From contig CAYRMV010000086.1 in NCBI GenBank assembly GCA_964425255.1, positions 1 to 14,553 of the forward strand: a stretch of 14,553 nt of DNA. Direction: 5' to 3'. Shown piece after piece: positions 1-5,854 of this stretch (position 1 is the first letter of the stretch; every line of letters begins with the position of its first letter). The position numbers and the translations under genes were made by a program. This stretch comes from CAYRMV01 sp964425255 (GTDB taxonomy: Bacteria; Bacteroidota; Bacteroidia; Flavobacteriales_D; Crocinitomicaceae). The notes beneath the pieces are model-generated. The model saw nothing but the letters and a program-made list of their open reading frames with translations. It was not told the DNA's origin and ran no database searches.

Positions 1-2142
1 CATTCCTGGTCCACCACCTCCGTGAGGAATGGCAAATGTTTTATGTAAGTTCAAGTGACAAACATCTGCACCAATATTACCTGGATTTGTTAATCCTACT
101 TGTGCATTCATGTTGGCACCATCCATGTAAACTTGTCCTCCATTCTCATGGATTATTGAAGTGATTTCACGAATTCCTTCTTCGAAAACACCATGTGTTG
201 ATGGATAAGTTACCATCAAACCAGCCAAGGTATCTTTCAATTCGATTGCTTTAGCTTTCAATTCAGCAATATCGATGTTTCCGTTTTCGTCACATCCAGT
301 AACCACAACTTCAAAACCGGCCATAACTGCAGATGCAGGGTTTGTTCCATGAGCGGATGAAGGAATGATCATGTGTTTACGATTGAAATCACCGTTTGCT
401 TCGTGATATGCTTTAATCACCATCAAACCAGCATATTCTCCTTGTGCACCAGAATTTGGTTGAAGGGATACTGCTGCAAATCCAGTAGATTCACACAAAT
501 CTTTTTCTAATTGTCTGAACATTTCATGGTATCCAACAGCTTGATTTAACGGTGCAAACGGGTGCATATTTGCAAACTGTGGATTTGTGATTGGCATCAA
601 CTCGGATGCAGCATTCAGTTTCATTGTACACGATCCCAAAGGAATCATACTGTGAACCAGAGACAAATCTTTGTTTTCTAAACGCTTCAAGTAACGCATC
701 ATTTGCGATTCAGAATGATGTTTGTTGAACGTAGGATGCGTTAAAATTGCATCTTGACGAAGAACATCTTGAGCGAGTGTAAACGCATTTGTTGTTGAAA
801 TAGGTTCAGTTGTTTTTCCAATAGTTTCAGCAAAAACAGTAACCAAATCTTGAATATCTTGCGTTGTGATGGACTCTCCAAAACTGATTGTCACTTGATT
901 ATCACACACGTAATTCAAGTTAATTTCTTTTGCTTCTGCCGCTTGACGTAAGCTAGAAGTTAGGATTCCTGCTGGAAGTTCTACCCAAATAGTATCAAAA
1001 TAAGAAGCATGTTTGATTGTGCAACCTAAATTGGTTAATGCGTTCGCTGTTGAAGCTGCTTTTCTATGGATGGATGTAGCAATTTCTTTCAATCCATTCG
1101 GACCATGATATACTGCATACATACTTGCCATCACAGCTAAAAGTGCTTGTGCAGTACAAATATTCGATGTTGCTTTATCGCGTTTGATGTGTTGCTCACG
1201 TGTTTGCAAAGCCATACGTAAAGCCAAGTTGTCATCTGCATCTTTCGATACACCAATGATTCGTCCAGGGATTGTACGTTTGTATTCTTCTTTACAAGCA
1301 AAAAATGCAGCATGAGGGCCTCCATAACCCATTGGAACTCCAAATCGTTGAGATGAACCTAAAACGACATCAGCACCCAAAGACCCTGGTGATTGAAGTA
1401 ATACTAACGAAAGAATATCTGAAGCAACTGCAACACGAATTTCGTGTTTTTTCACTTGAGAAATGAAACCAGCAACATCCTTGATTCGACCTAATGCATC
1501 CGGATATTGAATTAAAGCTCCAAAGTAACTTGTATCCCCTTCGAATGTTTCAGGGTTTCCAATAGTTAATTCAATTCCCAAGTTTGCAGCACGACCTTTG
1601 ATCACATCAATTGTTTGTGGAAATGCAAATTCGGAAACGAAGAATTTATTTCTACCTTCTTTTACTTCGTTACGAGAGCGAGAGTTGTAGAACATGATCA
1701 TTGCTTCAGAAGCAGCAGTTGCTTCATCAAGCAAAGAGGCATTGGCAATTTCCATACCTGTTAAATCCAAAATCATAGTTTGGAAATTCAACAAAGCTTC
1801 TAAACGCCCTTGAGAAATTTCTGCTTGGTAAGGAGTGTAAGCGGTGTACCATCCTGGATTTTCCAAAACATTACGTAAAATCACAGAAGGAACAATGGTG
1901 TCATTGTAACCCAAACCAATATATGATTTGAAAACGTGATTTTTCTTTCCTAACTCAGTGATGTGTGTCAGATATTCTTGCTCTGTCATGGCATCGGCGA
2001 TGTTTAACTCACCTTGCAAACGAATCGGGGAAGGGATTGTTTTATCGATTAATTCGGAAATGGAGTTCACTCCGATTTTAGCCAGCATTTCTTGCTTTTC
2101 GGCTGTGTTAGACCCAATGTGTCTTTCTGAAAATGCGCTCAT
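1..2142 (-). CDS. gcvP: Glycine dehydrogenase (decarboxylating), P-protein of the glycine cleavage system, partial at left edge
   Basis: PLP-dependent P-protein: it decarboxylates glycine and passes the aminomethyl group to lipoyl H-protein, feeding one-carbon units to folate. The reading frame is open from the ATG at 2142 to base 1 and encodes residues 1-714; family members of the fused single-chain type have about 950, so the C-terminal quarter lies outside the window. Recognisable blocks are the N-terminal SERHIGS, SYIGLGYNDT, NPGWYTAYTPYQAEISQGRL and DEATAAASEA. In the second half come SMIPLGSCTMKLN, AHGTNPASA and the PLP-lysine block NLHKTFAIPHGGGGPGM, with the Schiff-base lysine at about residue 701. 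Both the P1-like and P2-like halves are in one chain, unlike the split gcvPA/gcvPB of some bacteria. The start is supported by homology and by a TATCTTTG promoter box about 30 bp upstream. No other gcv gene is in the window. Confidence 0.97.
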   Translation of the reverse strand, partial: MSAFSERHIGSNTAEKQEMLAKIGVNSISELIDKTIPSPIRLQGELNIADAMTEQEYLTHITELGKKNHVFKSYIGLGYNDTIVPSVILRNVLENPGWYTAYTPYQAEISQGRLEALLNFQTMILDLTGMEIANASLLDEATAASEAMIMFYNSRSRNEVKEGRNKFFVSEFAFPQTIDVIKGRAANLGIELTIGNPETFEGDTSYFGALIQYPDALGRIKDVAGFISQVKKHEIRVAVASDILSLVLLQSPGSLGADVVLGSSQRFGVPMGYGGPHAAFFACKEEYKRTIPGRIIGVSKDADDNLALRMALQTREQHIKRDKATSNICTAQALLAVMASMYAVYHGPNGLKEIATSIHRKAASTANALTNLGCTIKHASYFDTIWVELPAGILTSSLRQAAEAKEINLNYVCDNQVTISFGESITTQDIQDLVTVFAETIGKTTEPISTTNAFTLAQDVLRQDAILTHPTFNKHHSESQMMRYLKRLENKDLSLVHSMIPLGSCTMKLNAASELMPITNPQFANMHPFAPLNQAVGYHEMFRQLEKDLCESTGFAAVSLQPNSGAQGEYAGLMVIKAYHEANGDFNRKHMIIPSSAHGTNPASAVMAGFEVVVTGCDENGNIDIAELKAKAIELKDTLAGLMVTYPSTHGVFEEGIREITSIIHENGGQVYMDGANMNAQVGLTNPGNIGADVCHLNLHKTFAIPHGGGGPGM

Positions 2143-2170
2143 ATTTTGATACGTCTTTTGAAATGTGATG

Positions 2171-2178
2171 CAAAGATA
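2171..2178 (-). promoter_or_regulatory. -7 promoter box of gcvP
   Basis: The minus strand reads TATCTTTG here, an exact match to the Bacteroidota -7 consensus TAnnTTTG. Initiation would fall near 2164, giving a leader of about 20 nt before the gcvP ATG. That is too short for a glycine riboswitch, and none is visible. I see no convincing -33 TTTG partner at the right distance. Confidence 0.55.
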
Positions 2179-2320
2179 CAATGTTATTTTCGATAGTATG
2201 AGGCAGATTTTTACAATTCTTTAACTCAAACTTGAAATTCTGTGTTTTAACACTCAATCGATTTATTTTGTTCAAGGAGATGACACATTATTTTATGGTT
2301 GAATGACACTAAAAGGAAAC

Positions 2321-2350
2321 AAAAAAGCCGTACAAATTTGCACGGCTTTT
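2321..2350 (-). terminator. Rho-independent terminator of the peptidyl-prolyl isomerase gene
   Basis: Inverted repeat AAAAGCCGT (2323-2331) and ACGGCTTTT (2342-2350) with a 10-nt loop. Read on the minus strand, the stem is followed by a T-run (GGCTTTTTTGTTT). It lies 19 bp past the stop codon at 2369 and should separate this transcript from the gcvP promoter. Confidence 0.85.
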
Positions 2351-2368
2351 AGTTTATTTGAGTGAAGA

Positions 2369-4579
2369 TTAATCACGCATGATTCCCAATTGGTTGAATT
2401 TGCGGTTATCTTGAACTTCTGCTTTTTTGATCAATGCTTGTTTCGCTTCATTCTGCATACGTCCACGAGCTCCAGAAAGTAATTGCATTTTTTCTGCATC
2501 ATAGTTTGCAACAGCTGGTGGATTAATTGTTTTGTTGATTCGGATTACGTAAACTCCTTGTTCACCTTTCAAAGGTAAAGTTTTCGTACCATCCTTCATT
2601 TTCTTAAAGAACAAAGAACCAACCACAGATGGCTCATAGCCTCCATTTGGAATGTTTGGATTTCCAAAAGTTACTTCACCTGTACGAACTTCAGTGTTGC
2701 CTGTTTTTGCAGCTGCTTCCAATGTTTTAGCATTGATTAATTGATTGGTAAAGCGTTTTGCTTTTTTCTCTTTAATCAATTCTGCACGCATGGATTCCAT
2801 TACGTCTTCGAACTTTGGAACACCTTTTTCACGAATAGAGGATACAATTGCGATTACGTAACGACCTTTGTCTTTAATTGGTGCAGAAACCATTGTTCCC
2901 ACTTCGCTGTTTTTATCGTAAGCTAATTTGAATAATTTATCCTCAGCAAATGTAGTTTCAAAACCGTAAATCATTGGGTTTTCATCTGAAATTTTAATTG
3001 CTGGACGAACAAAGTATCCATCTTTTTTAGCTAAGGTATCAAACAACGCAATTTTTTCTTGTGGTTCTGATTTGCTTGAAATTTTAGTATCGTATTTTCC
3101 TAAAATCGAGTATGCCAAATCACTTGTAGTCATTTCTGTTTCAGAAGAAGGTTTCAACGTTTTTTCAATGACAGTCAAAACTGGAACTTTTGCATCACGT
3201 TTACCTAATACTTCAATGATGTGGTATCCAAATTGAGATTGAACTACTCCAATTTTCCCAACTGGATTATTGATACAAAAATCAGAAAACTCAGGAACAA
3301 ACTCATCTTTCAAGAAGTCAGTATATTTTCCACCTTTTTGAGCAGAACCCTGATCTTGTGAGAATTTAGTAACCATTTCTTCGAAATTATCTTTGTTCAA
3401 AATAGTCAAGATGCTATCTGCTTGTTTTTTCGCTTTCAACGCTCCAACAGTATCCGCTTTGTTTGCAGAAATTAAAATGTGACGAGCAGTCAAGAACTGA
3501 TTGTTAAAGCCTTTGATTTTAGAAATGTACGTTTTTCCGCGGTAATTGTATGGTCCAACTACTTGTCCAATCGAAGATGCTTTGAAAACAGTATCCATAT
3601 AAGCTGGATAAACCATGTCGTTTTTCGCTTCAGGATCACCTTCCATTCGGTAAGGGAAAGAAGCACGATTCATGCGCGCATTTGGATTTTCTGTGTTTGC
3701 AACCATGAAAGTACTATCGTTGATTGCTTTAGCGAAATCAGCTTTGATTTTAGCTGTGATTTTTGCAAATTCAGTTGAATCTTTTTTCGAAGGCTGAATT
3801 AAGATATCAAAATACTTAATATCACGACCAGCAGTCACCTCGTATTTCTTTTCTTCCTTGTGTTCCTCGTAAAATGCCTTTAATTCGCTGTCTGTAACTT
3901 TGATTTGATCATCAGGAATTTCACTGTACATGCGAGCGACATACGAAATGTTTTTCACTTGTTTTTGAGCGAAATATTCTTCTTTTGCTTCCAAACGAGT
4001 TACGTAAGCACCCATGGAAAGTAATTGGAAGTATTTCTCATTTTTGCGTTGATCACGAATGTTTTTCTTAGTAGTTTCCCATTGAGCAACCACATTTGCA
4101 TCATCCGAACCTTCCATTTCTTCAATTCTTTTTTGAAGTAATTCTGGTTTAAACTGACCTGTTGCAGGATCAGCAAAGTTTTGAGCTAAATCTGGCATTA
4201 CTGAAAAACCATTTTCACCATACAAGTATGCTTCCAATTCTTTTTCGGAAACATCAATTCCCAATGCTTCGAATTCTTTCTGAAGAACGGTTTCTTCAAC
4301 CAATGTTTGCCAAGCACGTTGCTCTGACTGACGTTGTTCACGAATACCATACTCACGTCCACTTTGTTGTGCTTGTTGTTGATCTTGTTGCATTACTTGT
4401 TGCAAGATCTCGTTGTATCGATCTGTATCAACTGCTTCACCAGCCACAAGTCCCATCTCTTGGCTACCTGTACTTCCTACAATTGACTGCCAATCCGATA
4501 AGATGAAAGCCAACAAGGCAAGACCAATAAAAATTACAATTAGAGCAGATTTTTCTCGAATTTTTCCAATTAAGGCCAT
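2369..4579 (-). CDS. ppiD: Membrane-anchored PpiD/SurA-like peptidyl-prolyl cis-trans isomerase (periplasmic foldase)
   Basis: 736 aa. A hydrophobic segment at about residues 11-29 forms an uncleaved signal anchor, so the bulk is periplasmic. Residues 55-100 are Q/E-rich and helical, and a SurA_N-type helical chaperone region follows to about 250. The canonical parvulin (PPIC) domain lies at about 362-460, beginning TARHILIS and ending FGYHIIEVLG; both hallmark histidines (about 367 and 453) are present. The segment at about 252-358 (DIKYFDIL ... GPYNYRGKTYISKIKG) has the outline of a degenerate parvulin fold without the histidine pair, and 540-590 may be another remnant. Such inactive repeats are typical of SurA/PpiD chaperones. 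The expected role is folding of outer-membrane and secreted proteins. The start is the ATG at 4579, just before the signal anchor. The gene stands alone, with its own terminator. The symbol is by architecture; SurA-like would be an equally fair label. Confidence 0.9.
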   Translation of the reverse strand: MALIGKIREKSALIVIFIGLALLAFILSDWQSIVGSTGSQEMGLVAGEAVDTDRYNEILQQVMQQDQQQAQQSGREYGIREQRQSEQRAWQTLVEETVLQKEFEALGIDVSEKELEAYLYGENGFSVMPDLAQNFADPATGQFKPELLQKRIEEMEGSDDANVVAQWETTKKNIRDQRKNEKYFQLLSMGAYVTRLEAKEEYFAQKQVKNISYVARMYSEIPDDQIKVTDSELKAFYEEHKEEKKYEVTAGRDIKYFDILIQPSKKDSTEFAKITAKIKADFAKAINDSTFMVANTENPNARMNRASFPYRMEGDPEAKNDMVYPAYMDTVFKASSIGQVVGPYNYRGKTYISKIKGFNNQFLTARHILISANKADTVGALKAKKQADSILTILNKDNFEEMVTKFSQDQGSAQKGGKYTDFLKDEFVPEFSDFCINNPVGKIGVVQSQFGYHIIEVLGKRDAKVPVLTVIEKTLKPSSETEMTTSDLAYSILGKYDTKISSKSEPQEKIALFDTLAKKDGYFVRPAIKISDENPMIYGFETTFAEDKLFKLAYDKNSEVGTMVSAPIKDKGRYVIAIVSSIREKGVPKFEDVMESMRAELIKEKKAKRFTNQLINAKTLEAAAKTGNTEVRTGEVTFGNPNIPNGGYEPSVVGSLFFKKMKDGTKTLPLKGEQGVYVIRINKTINPPAVANYDAEKMQLLSGARGRMQNEAKQALIKKAEVQDNRKFNQLGIMRD

Positions 4580-4602
4580 TTTGTCTAAATTATTTAAGGG
4601 TG

Positions 4603-4610
4603 CGAATATA
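4603..4610 (-). promoter_or_regulatory. Probable -7 promoter box of the ppiD-like gene
   Basis: The minus strand reads TATATTCG, one base off TAnnTTTG, in the context TATATTCGCACCC. Initiation near 4597 would leave a leader of about 17 nt. No -33 TTG is evident on this strand, so this is a moderate call. Confidence 0.4.
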
Positions 4611-4619
4611 ATTAGATGA

Positions 4620-4786
4620 ATTGATAATTAAAAGAAAAGCGTAAAATTCTTCATTTTTATTCTTACTTCAAATACTACATTGAACACTCATAATTGAAAT
4701 TCATTGTGCAAATGATTGGACAACATCTTTACTAAAACCTTTCAGCAAGAAAAAATCAAAAAAAAGTAAAAAAAGTGACCGAAAAA
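4620..4786. other. AT-rich divergent spacer without a visible gene
   Basis: Low-complexity AT-rich DNA between the minus-strand isomerase promoter and the plus-strand promoter at 4787. An A-rich stretch runs from about 4748 to 4774, with A-tracts separated by a few bases, directly upstream of that promoter, where an UP-like element or intrinsic curvature could act. I find no reading frame with coding character, no tRNA and no hairpin of note. Confidence 0.5.
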
Positions 4787-4819
4787 TTTGGAAATATCAT
4801 TTTGCTTATATTAAATTTG
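4787..4819 (+). promoter_or_regulatory. Strong Bacteroidota-type promoter driving a short plus-strand transcript
   Basis: TTTG at 4787-4790 is followed, after 21 bp, by TAAATTTG at 4812-4819, matching the TTTG and TAnnTTTG consensus of the Bacteroidota housekeeping sigma factor. Expected initiation is near 4825. It is preceded by A-tracts. It has the best match to consensus of any plus-strand promoter in the window. Confidence 0.65.
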
Positions 4820-4845
4820 TCTCAGGTTTAGTTGTAAAAGGTAGG

Positions 4846-4863
4846 TTAGGTTAGTTAGGTTAG
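4846..4863 (+). repeat. Tandem 9-bp repeat, TTAGGTTAG x2
   Basis: Two perfect adjacent copies of TTAGGTTAG (4846-4854 and 4855-4863), preceded by GGTAGG. The stretch has GG pairs at 4840, 4844, 4849 and 4858, spaced by 2, 3 and 7 nt, which allows a two-quartet G-quadruplex in DNA or RNA. It lies in the predicted single-stranded 5' half of the short transcript. Confidence 0.7.
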
Positions 4864-4866
4864 AAG

Positions 4867-4899
4867 AGAGTGAGACGCCCGTCTCACTCTTTTTTTTTT
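4867..4899 (+). terminator. Strong rho-independent terminator, plus strand
   Basis: AGAGTGAGACG (4867-4877) and CGTCTCACTCT (4880-4890) are exact inverted complements. With the innermost pair open, the loop is 4 nt. The right arm runs into a T-tract through 4899. On the opposite strand no T-run follows the stem, so it acts only on plus-strand transcription. There is no coding gene immediately upstream on that strand. Confidence 0.9.
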
Positions 4900-4951
4900 A
4901 CACAAACTTTTGACTACATATGAGCGTTTATTTCTAAATCCAGTATTTACG

Positions 4952-5467
4952 ATGAGAGAAATAAAGGAAATGGAAACAGCAAGAACTTTCCTTCGACAAC
5001 TTACAACCGAGGATGCAGAAAATTTTTATGTTTTAAATCTGGATTTGGAAGTTCTGAAATTTACAGGTGATGTGCCTTTTGAAAATCAAGAGGCAGCATA
5101 TCATTTTTTAAAAGTTTATAATCAATATGAAAAATTTGGAGTAGGAAGGCTCGCTGTAATTGAAAAAAGGACGAATGCATTTTTAGGATGGTACGGACTC
5201 AAATTTAATGAAGAAACCAACGAATATGACCTTGGATTTCGGTTTTTAAAAGAATATTGGAACAAAGGATTTGCTACGGAAACAGCTCAAAAGTGTCTTG
5301 AATATGGTTTGCATGAATTAAAAATCAACCGAATTGTTGGCCGAGCAATGAAAGAGAATATTGCATCTGTTCAAGTACTGAAAAAAATAGGTATGGAATG
5401 GGTAAAAACTGTTGTTGTCGAAGGGAAAGAATGGGTGATTTATGAGGCCGTTAATGATTTAACCTAA
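4952..5467 (+). CDS. GNAT-family N-acetyltransferase (RimJ/RimL type)
   Basis: Transfers acetyl from acetyl-CoA to an amine; the substrate cannot be read from sequence. It is 171 aa from the ATG at 4952. A second in-frame ATG at 4970 (METARTFLRQL) gives 165 aa and is preceded by AAAGGAA, so it is a real alternative. The upstream TTG at 4910 is unlikely as a start. The fold reads clearly: the N-terminal strand TARTFLRQL, then TGDVPFEN, a central strand pair ending DLGFRFLKEYW, the acetyl-CoA loop NKGFATETAQKCL (motif A) and the C-terminal NIASVQVLKKIGM (motif B), typical of Acetyltransf_3. It may be transcribed by read-through of the terminator at 4867-4899 or from a weaker box, AACTTTTG, at 4905-4912. 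Its last 9 bp overlap the convergent HxlR gene. Confidence 0.88.
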   Translation: MREIKEMETARTFLRQLTTEDAENFYVLNLDLEVLKFTGDVPFENQEAAYHFLKVYNQYEKFGVGRLAVIEKRTNAFLGWYGLKFNEETNEYDLGFRFLKEYWNKGFATETAQKCLEYGLHELKINRIVGRAMKENIASVQVLKKIGMEWVKTVVVEGKEWVIYEAVNDLT

Positions 5468-5770
5468 ACGTTCGAGTTGTTCAAATACCGGAATTAGCGA
5501 CTTTCCTTTTTCTGTAAGGTGGTATTCGATGTGAAGCGGTTTCTGCTGAATAATCATTTTTTCAAGTAAACCAACCTCTTCCAATTCCCGCAAGGCAGTT
5601 GATAATGATTGTTTGTTAGATCCATCAACTTGGCGAAGTAAACTGTTAAACCGTAAAGGTGCATTCACCGCTAGCCGATAAATTTCAGGTTTCCATTTAC
5701 CTGACAGTTGTTTGAGTAAGGATTGGGCAGGACAAGTTTCGTTTTCAGATGTATTTTTTTTTGTAGTCAT
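5459..5770 (-). CDS. HxlR-family winged-helix transcriptional regulator, probable redox sensor
   Basis: 103 aa from the ATG at 5770; the frame extends upstream to a GTG, but that part runs into the promoter. HxlR/DUF24 features in order: NETCPAQSLLKQLSGKWKPEIYRL near the N terminus (helix 1 with the conserved Cys at residue 13), LRFNSLLRQV, the recognition-helix region SLSTALRELEEVGLLEK, and the wing HIEYHLTEKGKSL. In studied members such as YodB and HypR, a cysteine at this position senses quinones, aldehydes or disulfide stress. This protein has only that one cysteine, so sensing would involve intersubunit or mixed disulfides. It is divergent from the thiol oxidoreductase at 5855 and shares a palindromic control region with it. 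The C terminus (VFEQLERLG) is short for the family. It overlaps the convergent acetyltransferase tail by 9 bp. Confidence 0.9.
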   Translation of the reverse strand: MTTKKNTSENETCPAQSLLKQLSGKWKPEIYRLAVNAPLRFNSLLRQVDGSNKQSLSTALRELEEVGLLEKMIIQQKPLHIEYHLTEKGKSLIPVFEQLERLG

Positions 5771-5784
5771 ATTTTTTTGACTTA

Positions 5785-5815
5785 TTGCACACTTTAATTG
5801 GATGTAGCACCTTTG
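5785..5815 (+). promoter_or_regulatory. Probable promoter of the DsbA-like oxidoreductase gene
   Basis: TTG at 5785-5787, a 20-bp spacer, and CACCTTTG at 5808-5815, one base off TAnnTTTG. Initiation near 5821 gives a leader of about 35 nt. The -7 element is the left arm of the 16-bp palindrome, so a bound repressor would block it. Confidence 0.5.
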
Positions 5816-5824
5816 CACAAAGGT
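5809..5824. promoter_or_regulatory. Palindromic operator candidate between hxlR-type gene and oxidoreductase gene
   Basis: ACCTTTGCACAAAGGT is a perfect inverted repeat: 7-bp arms, 2-bp centre. Each arm forms part of the -7 box of one divergent promoter. Dimeric HxlR regulators bind short dyads of this size, so this is the natural candidate site for the adjacent regulator, which would then control both itself and its neighbour. Because TACCTTTG is also a common promoter box in this window, part of the symmetry could be fortuitous. Confidence 0.5.
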
Positions 5825-5850
5825 AAAAAATTGAACGAATCGAATTCAAA
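5818..5850 (-). promoter_or_regulatory. Promoter of the HxlR-family regulator gene
   Basis: On the minus strand, TTTG (5850-5847), 21 bp, then TACCTTTG (5825-5818), an exact consensus match at both elements. The predicted start near 5812 leaves a leader of about 42 nt before the ATG at 5770. The promoter overlaps the one on the other strand, so the two polymerases probably compete. Confidence 0.6.
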
Positions 5851-5854
5851 TTGT

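Larger units (their letters stand above)
4825..4899 (+). ncRNA. Putative small RNA or terminated leader transcript of about 75 nt
   Basis: Inferred from a consensus promoter ending at 4819 and a perfect intrinsic terminator at 4867-4899, with no ATG-initiated reading frame between them. The first 40 nt after the predicted start are almost free of C and contain tandem TTAGG-type repeats, so they are probably single-stranded or form a two-tier G-quadruplex. The 3' half is one stable hairpin with a U-tail. This architecture fits a trans-acting sRNA with a 3' Hfq-like or ProQ-like tail. It could equally be a 5' leader that prematurely terminates transcription into the acetyltransferase gene starting 52 nt after the T-run. 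I do not recognise it as 6S RNA, SRP RNA, tmRNA or a named riboswitch. The 5' end is uncertain by a few bases. Confidence 0.5.

Noticed and set aside
2143..2320. Glycine riboswitch in front of gcvP
   Set aside because: The predicted leader is only about 20 nt and the region upstream of the promoter box shows no paired-aptamer architecture.
4162..4619. Plus-strand reading frames opposite the start of the ppiD-like gene
   Set aside because: They are antisense shadows of a conserved gene. The composition is implausible and no promoter is seen for them.
5771..5818. N-terminal extension of the HxlR regulator to 5818
   Set aside because: The first codon would be GTG inside the promoter box and downstream palindrome. 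The extension has no family similarity, and the ATG at 5770 gives the normal HxlR N terminus.
5798..5854. N-terminal extension of the DsbA-like protein to 5798
   Set aside because: It begins at a TTG upstream of the predicted transcription start and would bury the signal peptide. The ATG at 5855 starts a proper export signal.
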